DNA of 64,000 bases, taken from positions 1 through 64,000 of the forward strand of contig CAKZOB010000019.1 of assembly GCA_937135955.1 (NCBI GenBank), given 5' to 3'. Below the pieces are notes generated by a model. The model made no database searches. It saw only the letters and a list, made by a program, of their open reading frames with translations, and was not told the origin of the DNA. This stretch comes from an uncultured Anaerolineales bacterium (GTDB taxonomy: Bacteria; Chloroflexota; Anaerolineae; Aggregatilineales; Aggregatilineaceae). Shown piece by piece: positions 7,849 through 16,236 of this stretch. Made by a program: the position numbers and the translations under genes. Every line of letters starts with the position of its first letter. The stretch's first letter is position 1.

Positions 7849-8826
7849 TCACTTCAGCCGCTGGCGGAAGGCTTCGGTGAGGGCAGGGAGAATCTCGAAC
7901 AGATCGCCGACGATGCCGTAGCGGGCCAGCTTGAAGATGGGCGCTTCGGGGTCTTTGTTGATGGCGACGATCACCTTGGCCGTGCGCATCCCCGCCTGAT
8001 GCTGGATCGCGCCGGAGATGCCCGCCGCGATGTACAGATCGGGCGAGACAACCTTGCCTGTCTGCCCCACCTGGTGCTCGTAGGGAATCCAGCCGGCGTC
8101 TACGGCGGCGCGGCTGGCTCCCACCGCTGCGCCCAGCACTTCGGCCAGCTCGCGGATGGGGGCGAAGCCTTCCGGCCCGCCGACCCCGCGCCCGCCGGAG
8201 ACGATGATGCTGGCATCGGTCAGGCTCACTGTGCCGCCACTGCTTTCCACGCACTCGATCTGCGTGGCGATGGCGTCGGGGGGCAGGGCGGGGGGAACAG
8301 CGATCACCTCGCCGCTGCGCCCTGGCTGGGCTTCCGGCAGGGGGAAGGCGCGCGCCCGCAGTGTGACGAACTGCGGCCCGTCGCCGGTAACTGCCTCCAC
8401 ACTCAGGACTTTGCCGCCCAGCACCGGACGCACGGCGCGCAGTTTGCCGTTTTCCAGCGTCAGTTCGGTCACGTCGTGCAGCAGGGGAGCATTGAGATCG
8501 GCGGCAGCGCTGGCCAGCAGTTCGCGCCCGGCGACCGTCGCGCCTGCCAGCACCACATCTGGTTGATGCGTCTGTACCTGCTGGGCCAGCAGCGCCACAT
8601 AGGGTTCGCAGCGATAGTGCGCCAGCGAGGGGTCGTCGGCCCGGATGACGGCGTCCGCGCCATAGCTGAAGGCCAGGGGGACGATGGGATCAACGCCCGC
8701 GCCGAAGATCAGCGCTGTCACGCGCCCCTCCCCGGCCAGCGTCCGCGCCACGCCCAGCGCTTCCCAGGACGCGCTCACGGGCTGACCGTCGCGTTGCTCG
8801 ATCCAGACGAAGACGTTGACGCTCAT
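7849..8826 (-). CDS. etfA: Electron transfer flavoprotein, alpha subunit
   Basis: A 325-residue EtfA. The C-terminal FAD-binding domain is clear: IIVSGGRGVGG near residue 207, then GASRAAVDAGWIPYEHQVGQTGK, LYIAAGISGAIQHQAG and INKDPEAPIF. With EtfB it forms the cytoplasmic heterodimer that takes electrons from acyl-CoA dehydrogenases and passes them to the membrane quinone pool. It overlaps etfB by four bases (ATGA), indicating translational coupling, and an acyl-CoA dehydrogenase lies just upstream on the same strand, its likely electron donor. A strong hairpin terminator follows. Confidence 0.95.
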   Translation of the reverse strand: MSVNVFVWIEQRDGQPVSASWEALGVARTLAGEGRVTALIFGAGVDPIVPLAFSYGADAVIRADDPSLAHYRCEPYVALLAQQVQTHQPDVVLAGATVAGRELLASAAADLNAPLLHDVTELTLENGKLRAVRPVLGGKVLSVEAVTGDGPQFVTLRARAFPLPEAQPGRSGEVIAVPPALPPDAIATQIECVESSGGTVSLTDASIIVSGGRGVGGPEGFAPIRELAEVLGAAVGASRAAVDAGWIPYEHQVGQTGKVVSPDLYIAAGISGAIQHQAGMRTAKVIVAINKDPEAPIFKLARYGIVGDLFEILPALTEAFRQRLK

Positions 8827-9608
8827 AGGATTTTCTCCTCCAGCAGGCGGGCGACCAGTTTTTCGGCCTTTTCCTGGGCGGTCGCGCCCTCGATGATCTC
8901 CGCTGAGCCTTCGCGTTTGGGCAGTTCGCGGTAGCCCAGCACCTGGGCGCGCGGCGCGACCTCAGCCGCGCTCAGCCCCAGGTCGGCCAGCCCCCAGACG
9001 GGGACCTCGGCCTTGGCAGCCTTGCGAATGCCGATGAAGGTGGGGTACTTGGGTTCGTTGATGTCTTTGAGCACGCTGATCACCGCGGGCAGGCGGCTGG
9101 CGACGACCTCCGCGCCGCGATCGGTCAGGCGACGGACGCGGACGGTGCGGGCGGCGAAGTCGAGCGCCTCGATCTTCGCCACGAAGCCGAGCATATTCCA
9201 GCCCAGCTTGCGCGCCGTCTGGAAGATGTGCTGATCGGTGGCCAGGTCGGCCATCTCCTTGCCGAACAGCACCAGGTCAACGTCGCCCAGTTTGCGGATG
9301 GCCGCCGCAACGACCGTGGCATAGGCCAGGCTGTCGTGTTTTTCCAGGGCAGAGTCCCACAGGCGGACGGCCTGGTCGCAGCCAATGGCCAGACCATGCT
9401 TGAGCGCCTCAGACTGCGCCTCCGGCCCTACGGTCATGACGGTCACCTGGACGTTGTGCGCGCCCTTGATCAGCACGGCTTCGGTGATGGCGTATTCATC
9501 CCAGGGATTGATGACCAGTTTGTCGCCCCAGTGCACCTGCCCGCTGGCGTTTACGGTCACGGTCGCCTCGGTGTCGGGCGTCATTTTGGTCAGCACTACG
9601 ACATGCAA
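8823..9608 (-). CDS. etfB: Electron transfer flavoprotein, beta subunit
   Basis: A 261-residue EtfB with the characteristic VLTKMTPDTEATVTV start, NPWDEYAITEA, an AMP-binding-type loop around GKEMADLATDQ, and the loop RRLTDRGAEVVASRLPAVISV. It completes the ETF heterodimer with the next gene. An AAGGAG lies about 13 bases before the ATG, a slightly long spacing. A 113-base gap separates it from the acyl-CoA dehydrogenase gene upstream; the two may be cotranscribed, as no terminator is seen between them. Confidence 0.94.
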   Translation of the reverse strand: MHVVVLTKMTPDTEATVTVNASGQVHWGDKLVINPWDEYAITEAVLIKGAHNVQVTVMTVGPEAQSEALKHGLAIGCDQAVRLWDSALEKHDSLAYATVVAAAIRKLGDVDLVLFGKEMADLATDQHIFQTARKLGWNMLGFVAKIEALDFAARTVRVRRLTDRGAEVVASRLPAVISVLKDINEPKYPTFIGIRKAAKAEVPVWGLADLGLSAAEVAPRAQVLGYRELPKREGSAEIIEGATAQEKAEKLVARLLEEKIL

Positions 9609-9721
9609 GGGTCACTCTCCTTAAGCACTAAATAGCTGTCAGCGCTCAGCCTTCAGCAAGAACGTGTGAAAACCACCTCTGGCGGCAGCAACGGCGGTTG
9701 AGGCGAACGGTCAGGCTCGCG

Positions 9722-10936
9722 CTAGGCTTCGCTCTGCCAGTATTCCGGATCGTAGGGCACTGGCTCGCAACGTAGCGGCCTGTCCTGGCGATAACCCAGC
9801 GCGTAATCGGCCTGCAGCAGTTGCTGAATCTCGCTCGATCCCTCGTAGATAACCGCGCCTTTGGCATTGCGCAGGTAGCGTTCCACGTCGTATTCATCAC
9901 TGAAGCCATAGGCTCCGTGAATCTGTACCGCTTCCAGCGCAGCTTTGACGCTCATTTCGGTGGCGAACCACTTGGCGACAGCGGTCTCGCGCGTATTGCG
10001 CATACCCTGGTTCTTCAGCCAGCCCGCGCGCAGCACCAGCAGTTTCGCCGCGTCGTACCACTGCTGCATGTAGGCGATCTTCTGCTTGATGAGTTGATGG
10101 TGCGCAATGGGCACGCCGAACGTGTAACGCTCCTTGGCATATTTGACGCTGTCCTCCAGACAGGCGCGGATACAGCCCGTCGCGCCAGCGGCGACCGTGT
10201 AGCGTCCGTTGTCCAGGCAACTCATGGCGATGTAGAAGCCCTCGCCCTCTTCGCCCAGGCGATTCTCGACGGGCACCTCCACGTCTTGCATGACGATGCC
10301 CCCCGTCGAACCGGCGCGCACGCCGAGCTTGTGCTTTTCGTCGTAGGTGCTCACGCCCTTCATGTCGCGGGTGATGATGAAGGCAGTGATCCCTTTGTGA
10401 CGGGGCTGCGCGTGCGGGTCGGTCTTGGCGAAGACGATGAAATGATCGGCCAGCGTCGCCAGGCTGATCCACATCTTCTCGCCGTTGAGGATATAGATAT
10501 CTCCTTCGCGGCGGGCGGTGCTGCGCAGGTTAGCCGGGTCGCTGCCCGCTTCGGCCTCGGTGAGGGCGTAACCAGCGATCTTCTCGCCGCGCGCCTGCGG
10601 CACCAGAAAGCGTTGTTTCTGGTCTTCGGTGCCCCATTGCAGCAGGGCCAGGCTGTTCAGACCGGCGTGCACCGACATCACCACGCGCAGGCTGGCGTCT
10701 ACACGCTCCAGTTCCTCGCAGACCAGCGCCAGAGTGATGTAGTCGAAGCCCTGCCCGCCATAGCGGACGGGGATGTTGATGCCCAATACACCGTTTTCGG
10801 CCAGCAAGGGCAGCACGTCCGGATGCGGTTGGTGTTTGCGGTCCCATTCCTTGAGGGTGGGGTAAATCTTGTCGTGTGCAAGTTCCCGCACCATCTCCTG
10901 GGCCATGAGTTGTTCTTCAGTCAGAGAAAAGTCCAT
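9722..10936 (-). CDS. Acyl-CoA dehydrogenase
   Basis: A 404-residue FAD flavoprotein of the acyl-CoA dehydrogenase family, which introduces the alpha-beta double bond in acyl-CoA and donates electrons to ETF. It starts MDFSLTEEQ, has the FAD/substrate motif ALTEAEAGSDPA near residue 124, MWIS, and near the C-terminus the QIHGAYGFSDEYDVERYLRNAK segment followed by AVIYEGSSEIQ, in which the Glu is the probable catalytic base. The chain-length specificity cannot be told. Encoded upstream of etfB-etfA on the same strand, it forms a small beta-oxidation electron-transfer unit. Confidence 0.92.
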   Translation of the reverse strand: MDFSLTEEQLMAQEMVRELAHDKIYPTLKEWDRKHQPHPDVLPLLAENGVLGINIPVRYGGQGFDYITLALVCEELERVDASLRVVMSVHAGLNSLALLQWGTEDQKQRFLVPQARGEKIAGYALTEAEAGSDPANLRSTARREGDIYILNGEKMWISLATLADHFIVFAKTDPHAQPRHKGITAFIITRDMKGVSTYDEKHKLGVRAGSTGGIVMQDVEVPVENRLGEEGEGFYIAMSCLDNGRYTVAAGATGCIRACLEDSVKYAKERYTFGVPIAHHQLIKQKIAYMQQWYDAAKLLVLRAGWLKNQGMRNTRETAVAKWFATEMSVKAALEAVQIHGAYGFSDEYDVERYLRNAKGAVIYEGSSEIQQLLQADYALGYRQDRPLRCEPVPYDPEYWQSEA

Positions 10937-11029
10937 AGGGGTAGGAACATCCTTCGAACTAAGCGCCGGCGCTCGCTGGCAGCTTTGGGAGCGTCGGAGC
11001 GCCGCAGCGCAGACCCGAAAACTGTCGCG

Positions 11030-11058
11030 ATTATAGCAACACTCTCTGGGGATAACGA
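11030..11058 (-). promoter_or_regulatory. Promoter of the acyl-CoA dehydrogenase gene
   Basis: A perfect TATAAT on the minus strand (11030-11035) with TCGTTA (3 of 6) 17 bases upstream at 11053-11058. It predicts an untranslated leader of about 85-90 bases. Confidence 0.45.
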
Positions 11059-11076
11059 GTGGCGCGGTTTCTAGGT

Positions 11077-11245
11077 CAGGGGGATTGCCTCAAACGCGCT
11101 TGCCGCTTTACCTCACCCCCAGCCTCGCTTCGCTTGGCGAGGCGCGCCAGCGCCGAGTGGGGGTGAGGTAAGCGCCTCTGCACCGAGCAAATCGCTGAGA
11201 CCCTTTGCTCGCACTCAGTTTGAGGGGAGCATTTCACAAAAGCAT
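11077..11245. repeat. Partial dispersed repeat, hybrid of families A and B
   Basis: The left part (11077-11172, with CTCACCCCCAGCCTCGCTTC and GGCGCGCCAGCGCCGAG) matches the interior of the family A copy at 19008-19112. The right part, read on the opposite strand (GCTTTTGTGAAATGCTCCCC, then CTCAAACTGAGTGCGAGCAAA), matches the left arm of the family B copies at 52530 and 59211. The repeat reaches into the 3' end of the neighbouring PIG-L gene. It fills the 297-base gap between the acyl-CoA dehydrogenase and that gene; no coding sequence is seen. Confidence 0.65.
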
Positions 11246-12085
11246 ACTGCTGAGACGTTGGCGCACGTCCTGCGCGAAACGGTCTATGAAGGACTGCACG
11301 TAGTCGGCAATGTCCAGCGATGGATCGGCGATGAGCGGCGTCAAGTCCATGGCAAACGAGGTGCCAGTGGTGATATCGGTGGCGTGCGAGGCGTGATAGG
11401 TGGCATGCGCGCGCCGTCGCCCCATGGTTGCCAGATCGTAGCGTTTGCCACCGCTGATCTGCGAATCGAAGACGCCCAGCAGGGCCGCCTGTAGATTCTC
11501 CTGGGCCGACAGGTCGAAGGCGACCTTGTCCTCGTCCAGCAGCCAGTCGAGATCGCGCCAGACTTCGCAGCCGTAGAGCTTGGCCGGACGCTCGTCGGCA
11601 GGCAGACGGCGCAGGGCGGCGATCACTTTGAGGGCCACGCCCACATGCGTTGGGTGTTTGTCGGCCAGGTTATGGGTGTAGACGACCTGAGGCCGCGCCG
11701 CCTTCAGGATGGCTTCCAGGTCTTCGACGGGGCGGGTGTCGGCGCGGTCTTTGACGGCGCTACTGGGGTAGTCCAGCAGGATTTGCGCGGCGTACTCGCC
11801 AACCATGGCGGCTTTCTTCTGCTCTTTGACGCGCACGACCTGCATCTGCTCGTCGGTATAGTGGGCATAAAGGCCGGTACGCGGTGACCCCGCCCCGTTG
11901 GTGACGACTACGCCGGTGAACCAGCGGTCGTCGCGCTGGAAGCACTGCAACACGCCGTCCATGGCCATGATCTCGATGTCGTCCTGGTGCGCCGAGACGG
12001 CCAGGTGTGTGGTGCGGGCCAACGCCTCGGCGACGGGCAGGCCGTCGGGGATGTATATTTGTGCACTTGCGAGATGGAATTTCAT
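11234..12085 (-). CDS. PIG-L family deacetylase
   Basis: A 283-residue zinc-dependent deacetylase of the PIG-L/LmbE fold, which removes acetyl groups from N-acetylglucosamine-type sugars. The metal-binding motif AHQDDIE lies at residues 32-38 and the second ligand region THNLADKHPTHVG near 135. The gene is the last of a minus-strand trio with a ROK kinase and a SIS-domain isomerase/deaminase, which suggests deacetylation, phosphorylation and deamination of an amino sugar. The final codons and the stop (CTTTTGTGA) fall in sequence shared with the dispersed repeat that adjoins it, so the natural C-terminus may have been altered by repeat insertion. Confidence 0.8.
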   Translation of the reverse strand: MKFHLASAQIYIPDGLPVAEALARTTHLAVSAHQDDIEIMAMDGVLQCFQRDDRWFTGVVVTNGAGSPRTGLYAHYTDEQMQVVRVKEQKKAAMVGEYAAQILLDYPSSAVKDRADTRPVEDLEAILKAARPQVVYTHNLADKHPTHVGVALKVIAALRRLPADERPAKLYGCEVWRDLDWLLDEDKVAFDLSAQENLQAALLGVFDSQISGGKRYDLATMGRRRAHATYHASHATDITTGTSFAMDLTPLIADPSLDIADYVQSFIDRFAQDVRQRLSSMLL

Positions 12086-12192
12086 AGGGCTTCTTCTCCT
12101 GATAAGAATAGCGAACAGTTGTTAGCGATCACCAACAGTTTTCAGCCATCAACGATCGGCGGGCGCGAAGGTCAGGGGGCGGTTGTCGTTCT

Positions 12193-13599
12193 CTACTGCC
12201 CGCTGCCCAGCTCCGGCAGACTTGCCGCGGCGATGGACTGCCCCACGCGACGGCTCTTTTCGTCTGGCAGTTGCAGATGGATGCGAGCCGCCAGGTCGGG
12301 GAACTCGCCGTGCAGCACCCGTCCCGCCTCGTGCAGAATCAGCGCGCCGCCGCGACCAGAGGTGACACGGCCCAGGATCAGCACGTGCTTGAGGTCGTAG
12401 AAATCGGCGTAGTGGGCCACGGCGTAGCCCAGGTAAACGCCGATCGTCTGCCAGATTTGTGCCGTGCCTTCGTCGCCCGCTTCCAGCTTTTGCTGCACGA
12501 ACTTGAGTTTGTCGGCGTCGGGCACGCCGGTGGGGATAGTAATGCCCACGCGCGGGGCCAGGCGGAAGACAGCCTGTTGCGAGAAGTAGAGTGCTCCCAC
12601 TCCCCGGTCGCCCGACCACTCGTCCACTGGCGCGTCGGGTTGGTAGTCCACTGGCGCAAAGGCCAGCTCGTTCAGCCAGTCGGTCAGGCGGCCCGACGCC
12701 GTGACATAACCGGCGGCCTGGCTTGACCCCAGGGCAATGCCCAGCACGGCGTTGTCTTCCAGCGACATCGAACCGGCCAGGGCGGTCACCTCGCCATCGT
12801 TGATCACTTCCAGCGGCACATCGCCCATTGCCTGACGGATGCGGGCGAAGAGTTCGCGCACCTCGCCGTAACGCTCGGCGGGGACGCCGCGGAACAACGA
12901 GGCGACCATAGGCCGGTTGTCCACATATACGCCCGCCGAACTGCCGCCGATGGCATCCACGCGGGGCAATTTGCTCGCAGCCAGTTGCAGCGCGGACAGG
13001 ATTTTCTCGTAGTGATACTGCGGGTCGCTCTGCTGACGCGGCTCCCAGACGATCTCGGTGCTGAAGATCGGCTCGCCGTCAATCACTGCTGACACTTTCA
13101 GGTCGGATGCGCCCAGGTCGAAGCCGATGCGGCAGCCTTCCAGGTGACGTCCCAGCGCTTTTTCGCTCTCGTGTTCGGGCGGCACGTCGTCGGGATCGCA
13201 GATCACCACGGTGAAGGGGTGCTGGTAGACTTGCTCGCCCATGAAGTGATAATCGAAGGCGCGCGGTCCAGCGGGGGCATAGGTGCGGCGGATGTGCTCA
13301 CCGATGGAACGCGGCCCGCCGATGTAAACCTTCCAGCCGCCGCGTTGCCACAACAAGAATTTGAGCAGCCGCTCCACATAGCGCAGGTTGGCTCCGGCGC
13401 GCGGATGATTCTCCGGAAAGACCACTGTCTCAAAGCGCGACAGCGTCCCGCCGGTGCGCTCCAGGCCGATCACCAGCGGCACACCCACCCGCGACGCCTC
13501 GACTTCGGCCCGAAACGCCCGGTTGGCCAGCACCGCCGGACGAAAGCTGGGGTCCAGGGGAGGGACGAAATGAGGATTGATAAGGGTTAAATCGGCCAT
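12193..13599 (-). CDS. ROK-type sugar kinase with N-terminal extension
   Basis: A 468-residue protein. The ASKHA/ROK core begins near residue 155 with the phosphate loop IGFDLGASDLKVSAV; IGGSSAGVYVDN, INDGEVTALAG and LGIALGSSQAAGYV follow in the proper order. The usual ROK zinc cluster (CxCGxxGCxE) is missing. The first 150 residues form an additional domain without recognised motif. Cytoplasmic phosphorylation of a hexose or amino sugar is the likely role; the neighbours (SIS isomerase upstream, PIG-L deacetylase downstream) favour glucosamine or a relative. Substrate assignment is inference. Confidence 0.7.
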   Translation of the reverse strand: MADLTLINPHFVPPLDPSFRPAVLANRAFRAEVEASRVGVPLVIGLERTGGTLSRFETVVFPENHPRAGANLRYVERLLKFLLWQRGGWKVYIGGPRSIGEHIRRTYAPAGPRAFDYHFMGEQVYQHPFTVVICDPDDVPPEHESEKALGRHLEGCRIGFDLGASDLKVSAVIDGEPIFSTEIVWEPRQQSDPQYHYEKILSALQLAASKLPRVDAIGGSSAGVYVDNRPMVASLFRGVPAERYGEVRELFARIRQAMGDVPLEVINDGEVTALAGSMSLEDNAVLGIALGSSQAAGYVTASGRLTDWLNELAFAPVDYQPDAPVDEWSGDRGVGALYFSQQAVFRLAPRVGITIPTGVPDADKLKFVQQKLEAGDEGTAQIWQTIGVYLGYAVAHYADFYDLKHVLILGRVTSGRGGALILHEAGRVLHGEFPDLAARIHLQLPDEKSRRVGQSIAAASLPELGSGQ

Positions 13600-13688
13600 G
13601 GCGAAAGTTCTCCGTGATCAGTTTTGGGTTAAGAACTATGAGTGCAAGTTATCAGTTGTCGGTTGTCACGACTGAGAGATTTGCCAGC

Positions 13689-13740
13689 GGGGAGCGGATC
13701 ACAGATCACTGAGCACCGAAATCACTGAAAACCGCTCCCC
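13689..13740 (-). terminator. Intercistronic hairpin between SIS and ROK-kinase genes
   Basis: Perfect 9-bp arms GGGGAGCGG (13689-13697) and CCGCTCCCC (13732-13740) with a 34-base loop. There is no T-run, so it is more likely an mRNA-processing or stability element than a full terminator. Confidence 0.3.
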
Positions 13741-13748
13741 AATCACTT

Positions 13749-14795
13749 CTACCGCGTTACCGTCACTTTGGTCAGACCGCGCGGGCGATCGATTTCGTGA
13801 CCTTTCACCAACGCCAGGCGCATGGCGAAGACCTGCCCGTGAATGACCGCCGGGATGGGCGTCAGCCATTCGGGCATGTCCGCCGGCAGGCGCATGATCT
13901 GCCGGGCGTGTGCGAAAGCGGCTTCCTCGTTGGAAATGACCAGCAACTCCGCCCCTCTTTCGTGCAACTGATCGAGCAGGTCGAGCAGGGCGGGCAGCGT
14001 CTTGCCCGCTGGAGCGACGACGATGACCGGAAAGCCGCGGTCAATCACGGCAATCGGCCCGTGCCGGAAGTCGGCTTCGCTGTAGGCGTCGCCGGTGATA
14101 TAGCACAACTCCTTGATCTTCAGGTTGATCTCGAAAGCGGTGGCATAATTGTAGCCGCGCCCGATGGTGGCGAAGGCTTCCATATAGCGATAGCGCTCTA
14201 CCCAGCCTGGCTCGGTGAGCGGCGTTGTGATGTGCTCGGTGAGCGTCTGCGCCACATAGGCTGGCAGTCGCGCCAGCGCCTCGCGCAGGGAACTGTCGTC
14301 CACCAGAGCGCTGACCAGCAGTGCCACTGCTGCCAACTGCGCCGTGTAGGTCTTGGTGGCGGCGACGCTCACCTCCGGCCCTGCCTGGAGCGGCAGGTGA
14401 TAGGCGGCGGTCTGCGCGATGGGCGAGTCCGGATCGTTGGTGATCCCCAGCGTCAGCGCGCCCTGCTGACGGGCATCGGCCAGCACCTGGCGGATATCTT
14501 CTCCACGGCCCGATTGCGAGATGCCGATCACGAGCGCACGTGCCAGGTTGGGGGGAGTCTGGTACAGGGTGTGCAGGGAAGGGGTTGCCAGCGCGACGGG
14601 CAGGCGAGCCTGTGCCCCGAACAGATATTGCGCGTAGCGCGCGGCGTTGTCCGACGTGCCGCGCGCTGCAATGCAGATGAATGCCGGATCGAAATCGCGG
14701 ATGGCGGCGGCGATGCGCTGTGCTGTGCCGCTTTCTTCACTCAGCAGGCGTTGGAGCGCTACAGGCTGTTCGGCGATTTCCTGTTCCAGATACAT
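13749..14795 (-). CDS. SIS-domain amino-sugar isomerase/deaminase (GlmS-C/NagB-II-like)
   Basis: A 348-residue double-SIS protein resembling the isomerase half of GlmS without its glutaminase domain. Features: the start EIAEQPVALQRLL, first SIS domain with ARGTSDNAARY near residue 44 and GISQSGRGEDI near 91, AATKTYTAQ, then second SIS with GRGYNYATAFEINLKIKELC and EADFRHGPI. Proteins of this form act as glucosamine-6-phosphate deaminases (NagB-II) or related isomerases. It is the first gene of the minus-strand amino-sugar unit and is transcribed from a promoter that overlaps that of the divergent ROK regulator. GAGGAA precedes the ATG. Confidence 0.8.
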   Translation of the reverse strand: MYLEQEIAEQPVALQRLLSEESGTAQRIAAAIRDFDPAFICIAARGTSDNAARYAQYLFGAQARLPVALATPSLHTLYQTPPNLARALVIGISQSGRGEDIRQVLADARQQGALTLGITNDPDSPIAQTAAYHLPLQAGPEVSVAATKTYTAQLAAVALLVSALVDDSSLREALARLPAYVAQTLTEHITTPLTEPGWVERYRYMEAFATIGRGYNYATAFEINLKIKELCYITGDAYSEADFRHGPIAVIDRGFPVIVVAPAGKTLPALLDLLDQLHERGAELLVISNEEAAFAHARQIMRLPADMPEWLTPIPAVIHGQVFAMRLALVKGHEIDRPRGLTKVTVTR

Positions 14796-14946
14796 GAGCG
14801 GCTTCCTCTAGGAGTAGGTGACTGAGCGCGGCACACCGGAGAGATGCGTTGCGATGGGGCTGGGAAGAGGATACGCCGGGCCATGATGCCTATCTCCCCG
14901 CTGATTGGACTTGCCTTGCCGCGCCGACTGTGGCACACTGCGGTCG

Positions 14947-14975
14947 TTGACAGTAACTGTATTCTAGCGTATACT
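14947..14975 (+). promoter_or_regulatory. Promoter of the ROK regulator at 15004
   Basis: Perfect -35 TTGACA (14947-14952), 17-base spacer, -10 TATACT (14970-14975). Transcription would begin near 14982, giving a leader of about 22 bases without an obvious ribosome-binding site. It interleaves with the opposite promoter at 14961-14989. Confidence 0.8.
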
Positions 14976-14989
14976 TTGTTCGTAGTCAA
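14961..14989 (-). promoter_or_regulatory. Promoter of the amino-sugar operon (SIS gene)
   Basis: On the minus strand, -35 TTGACT (14984-14989), 17-base spacer, -10 TAGAAT (14961-14966). Its -10 box lies in the spacer of the plus-strand promoter and vice versa, so RNA polymerase cannot occupy both at once. The leader would be about 160 bases. Confidence 0.7.
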
Positions 14990-15000
14990 TACAAACAAAC
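14974..15000. promoter_or_regulatory. Probable ROK operator (27-bp interrupted palindrome)
   Basis: Left half CTTTGTTCGT (14974-14983), 7-base spacer, right half ACAAACAAAC (14991-15000); the halves are inverted repeats at 8 of 10 positions. The site touches the -10 box of the plus promoter and contains the -35 box of the minus promoter, so a bound repressor would block both. An operator with the same half-site length, spacer and identical right half precedes the ROK gene at 23679. Confidence 0.65.
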
Positions 15001-15003
15001 ATC

Positions 15004-16236
15004 ATGAGTGTATACCGCCGATCTGCCGATCATCACCTGATGCGCGATATCAATCGCGCCCTCATCCTCAATCACCTGCGCCAGGATGCCCCGCAGTCGC
15101 GCGCCGAACTGGCCGAACGCACCGGCCTGACTCGTAGCACGGTTTCCAGTCTGGTAGATGAGTTGATCGCTGCCAACCTGGTGCACGAAACGGGTATCGC
15201 GCCTTCGCGCGGGGGGCGGCGCGGCACGTTGCTGGCGCTGAATCCGGCGGGTGGCTGCGCCATCGGCGTGGCAATCACCAGCGATCAGATCGTGGTATTG
15301 CTCACCGATTTCGTCGCTCATCCGCGCTGGCAACGACAGATGGCGCTGCTGGACGCGGACGCGGGCCAGGTGATCGGGCAAGTTGAGGCGCTGATTGACG
15401 AGGCACTGGCCTACAACGCCGCTCACGAGGCTGCGCCCCTGCTGGGGATTGGCCTGGCTACGCCGGGTCTGGTGCGCGTCCGCGATGGCACGCTGCGCAC
15501 CGCCACCAATCTGCGCTGGCGCGACATCCCCTTCCAGGCCCGCTGGGAGGCGCGTTTCGGCGTGCCGGTGCGCGTGGGCAACGAGGCCAGCATCGCCGCG
15601 CTCGGTGAGCACTATTTCGGCGCGGGCGCGGGCTTCAGCGATTTCCTCTACCTGGAACTGAGCGCACGGGCTATCGGCGCGGGGATTTTCGTCGAAGGCC
15701 GCCTCTATCAGGGGGTAGATGGCTACGCGGGCGAGGTCGGCCATATGGTCGTTGATCCGGCGGGACCGGCGTGCTCGTGCGGGCGATGCGGTTGCTGGGA
15801 GGCGGTGCTGCGCCAGGTGTGCGACCTGGCCCCGCTGCGGGACGCCCTGGCGGCGGGCATGCCGTCGTCGCTGGGCGACCCGACCCGGCTGACGCGAGCC
15901 ATGGTGCTGTCGGCAGCGGAGGCCGGCGACGCACTGGCCCGCGGCTATGTCGAGCGGCTGCTGAACGTCCTGGTGATCGGCATTGCCAATCTGGTCAACG
16001 TGTTCAACCCGCAGCGGGTAGTGCTGGGCGGATCGTTGGGAATGCTGCTTGCGCCGTTCTTGCCCGCGTTGCAGAGCGCGCTTGCCGCTCAGATCACCCT
16101 GCCCGCCGAGAGCGCGCCCGACGTAGTGCTGGCGCAGATCGCCTCGAATCCCTCAGCGCTGGGGGCGGTGGCGCTGGTGCTTGACGAGATCATGAGCGAG
16201 CCGCTGCCGGGGGCGATACGTCAATCATGGCCTTGA
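15004..16236 (+). CDS. ROK family transcriptional regulator (NagC/XylR type)
   Basis: A 410-residue repressor with an N-terminal winged helix (about residues 15-75; RAELAERTGLTRSTVSSLV) and a ROK sugar-sensing domain. The latter has EASIAALGEHYFGA, GEVGHMVVDP and the zinc cluster CSCGRCGCWE. Family members bind operator DNA until a sugar or sugar phosphate binds. Divergent from the SIS/ROK-kinase/PIG-L unit and sharing its control region, it is the probable regulator of those genes and of itself. Its 3' end overlaps the convergent MDR dehydrogenase gene by 47 bases. The ATG lacks a clear ribosome-binding site. Confidence 0.85.
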   Translation: MSVYRRSADHHLMRDINRALILNHLRQDAPQSRAELAERTGLTRSTVSSLVDELIAANLVHETGIAPSRGGRRGTLLALNPAGGCAIGVAITSDQIVVLLTDFVAHPRWQRQMALLDADAGQVIGQVEALIDEALAYNAAHEAAPLLGIGLATPGLVRVRDGTLRTATNLRWRDIPFQARWEARFGVPVRVGNEASIAALGEHYFGAGAGFSDFLYLELSARAIGAGIFVEGRLYQGVDGYAGEVGHMVVDPAGPACSCGRCGCWEAVLRQVCDLAPLRDALAAGMPSSLGDPTRLTRAMVLSAAEAGDALARGYVERLLNVLVIGIANLVNVFNPQRVVLGGSLGMLLAPFLPALQSALAAQITLPAESAPDVVLAQIASNPSALGAVALVLDEIMSEPLPGAIRQSWP

